Origin: Verrucomicrobia bacterium UBA2460
GTDB lineage: Bacteria; Verrucomicrobiota; Verrucomicrobiia; Methylacidiphilales; Verrucolacustridaceae
Direction: 5' to 3'
DNA: 5,780 bases
Assembly (NCBI GenBank): GCA_002342345.1
Contig: DDPU01000052.1
Location: 1 to 5,780 of the forward strand
The notes below the pieces were generated by a model. The model worked only from the letters and a program-made list of their open reading frames with translations. It was not told where the DNA came from and ran no database searches. The translations under genes were made by a program, and so were the position numbers. Every line of letters begins with the position of its first letter. Position 1 is the first letter of the stretch. Shown here piece after piece: positions 5,368 to 5,780 of the stretch.

Positions 5368-5697
5368 TCAGCTAATTCCGAGTTTGGCTTCGATGGATTG
5401 CCGGGAATGTTGAGCCCCGACAAACTGATCCGCCACCTGCCCGTTTTTGAAGATGAAAAATGCCGGGATGGACTGAATTCCGTATTTCGACGCCAAGGCC
5501 TGCTCCTGATCCACGTTGACCTTGCCCACAAGGACTTTGCCCTGATGGTCCGTGGCTATCTGCTCCAGGAGGGGGGAAATCATCCTGCAGGGCCCGCACC
5601 ATTCCGCCCAAAAATCCACAAGCACGGGGGTTTTGGACTTCAGGACGAGTTCGTCAAAGTTCGCCTGGGTGAGAACAACGGTGGATGCGCCAGCCAT
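5368..5697 (-). CDS. trxA: thioredoxin
   Basis: A 109-residue cytoplasmic thioredoxin, the usual size for a single-domain family member. It reduces disulfides in client proteins and is itself recycled by thioredoxin reductase. Visible features are the beta strand VLVDFWAEW (25-33) with buried Asp28, the catalytic WCGPC (33-37), the KVNVDQE segment (59-65), the cis-proline turn SIPAF with Pro78 (76-80), and FKNGQ followed by GAQHSRQSIEAKL at the C-terminus. No signal peptide is present. The ATG at 5697 is chosen because it gives a standard N-terminus. An in-frame TTG at 5712 would add 5 residues and overlap the stop of the upstream gene as TTGA. No clear ribosome binding site is seen, and the stop of the preceding gene is only 11 bases upstream, which suggests operon membership and translational coupling. 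It converges with the SufR-like regulator. Confidence 0.95.
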   Translation of the reverse strand: MAGASTVVLTQANFDELVLKSKTPVLVDFWAEWCGPCRMISPLLEQIATDHQGKVLVGKVNVDQEQALASKYGIQSIPAFFIFKNGQVADQFVGAQHSRQSIEAKLGIS

Positions 5698-5708
5698 AAA
5701 ACCAGCCG

Positions 5709-5780
5709 TCAATTATGGAGAAAACTCCACAGCACGACGCCGAAGGAGATGATGGCAGCCAGTAGCGCGGCGATGGCCAA
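5709..5780 (-). CDS. C-terminal end of a probable membrane protein (partial)
   Basis: Reading leftward from the window edge, the frame beginning at 5780 is open for 23 codons and stops at TGA (5711-5709). The visible residues are strongly hydrophobic (LAIAALLAAIISFGVVLW, then SFLHN) and look like one transmembrane helix with a very short tail. The close spacing to trxA on the same strand, and the absence of any other explanation for these bases, support it as the 3' end of a gene in the trxA operon. The start and function cannot be determined. An inverted repeat lies within its last codons. Confidence 0.5.
   Translation of the reverse strand: MAIAALLAAIISFGVVLWSFLHN
5716..5729. repeat. short inverted repeat TGGAG-AAAA-CTCCA before trxA
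   Basis: A perfect 5-bp stem with a 4-base loop, 19 bases upstream of the trxA ATG and within the last codons of the upstream gene. On the minus strand it is followed by CATAAT, which resembles a -10 element, but no matching -35 is found at normal spacing. It may be chance, a weak RNA hairpin or an operator. Confidence 0.25.

Overview
The window is a GC-rich stretch of bacterial chromosome carrying mostly conserved housekeeping genes. No mobile element, CRISPR array, phage gene or rRNA is visible. The lineage cannot be fixed from the sequence alone. The style of the proteins (a cyanobacterial/plant-like GlgC, a SufR-like regulator with altered cysteines) and the lack of strong Shine-Dalgarno sites before most genes would fit Verrucomicrobiota or a related PVC lineage. 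That is an impression, not a demonstration.

Left part, minus strand (about 2600 down to 1): glgC (ADP-glucose pyrophosphorylase), tRNA-Gly(CCC), a 71-residue single-span membrane protein of unknown function, and the N-terminal half of rmuC, which runs off the left edge. The rmuC coding sequence has an obvious start, ribosome binding site and RmuC signature, but is cut by the window edge. The 214 bases between rmuC and the small membrane protein hold no convincing gene.

Centre, plus strand: glmS (glucosamine-6-phosphate synthase) diverges from glgC across only 41 bp. The two enzymes draw on the same hexose-phosphate pool: GlgC commits glucose-1-phosphate to glycogen, and GlmS commits fructose-6-phosphate to amino sugars for peptidoglycan. 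The best promoter match for glmS sits so close to the ATG that its mRNA would be nearly leaderless. A GC-rich hairpin follows glmS, then tRNA-Glu(CTC).

Right part: a SufR-like winged-helix regulator on the plus strand converges on a thioredoxin gene (trxA) on the minus strand. The regulator keeps the family architecture but has lost most of the cysteines that bind the Fe-S cluster in canonical SufR. trxA lies directly downstream of another minus-strand gene, of which only the last 23 codons (a hydrophobic C-terminal helix) are inside the window.

I see no clear novel multi-gene system. The points most worth following up are the cysteine-poor SufR-like regulator with a nearby inverted repeat, the compact glgC/glmS divergent promoter with a candidate leaderless glmS, and the A73 discriminator of tRNA-Gly.
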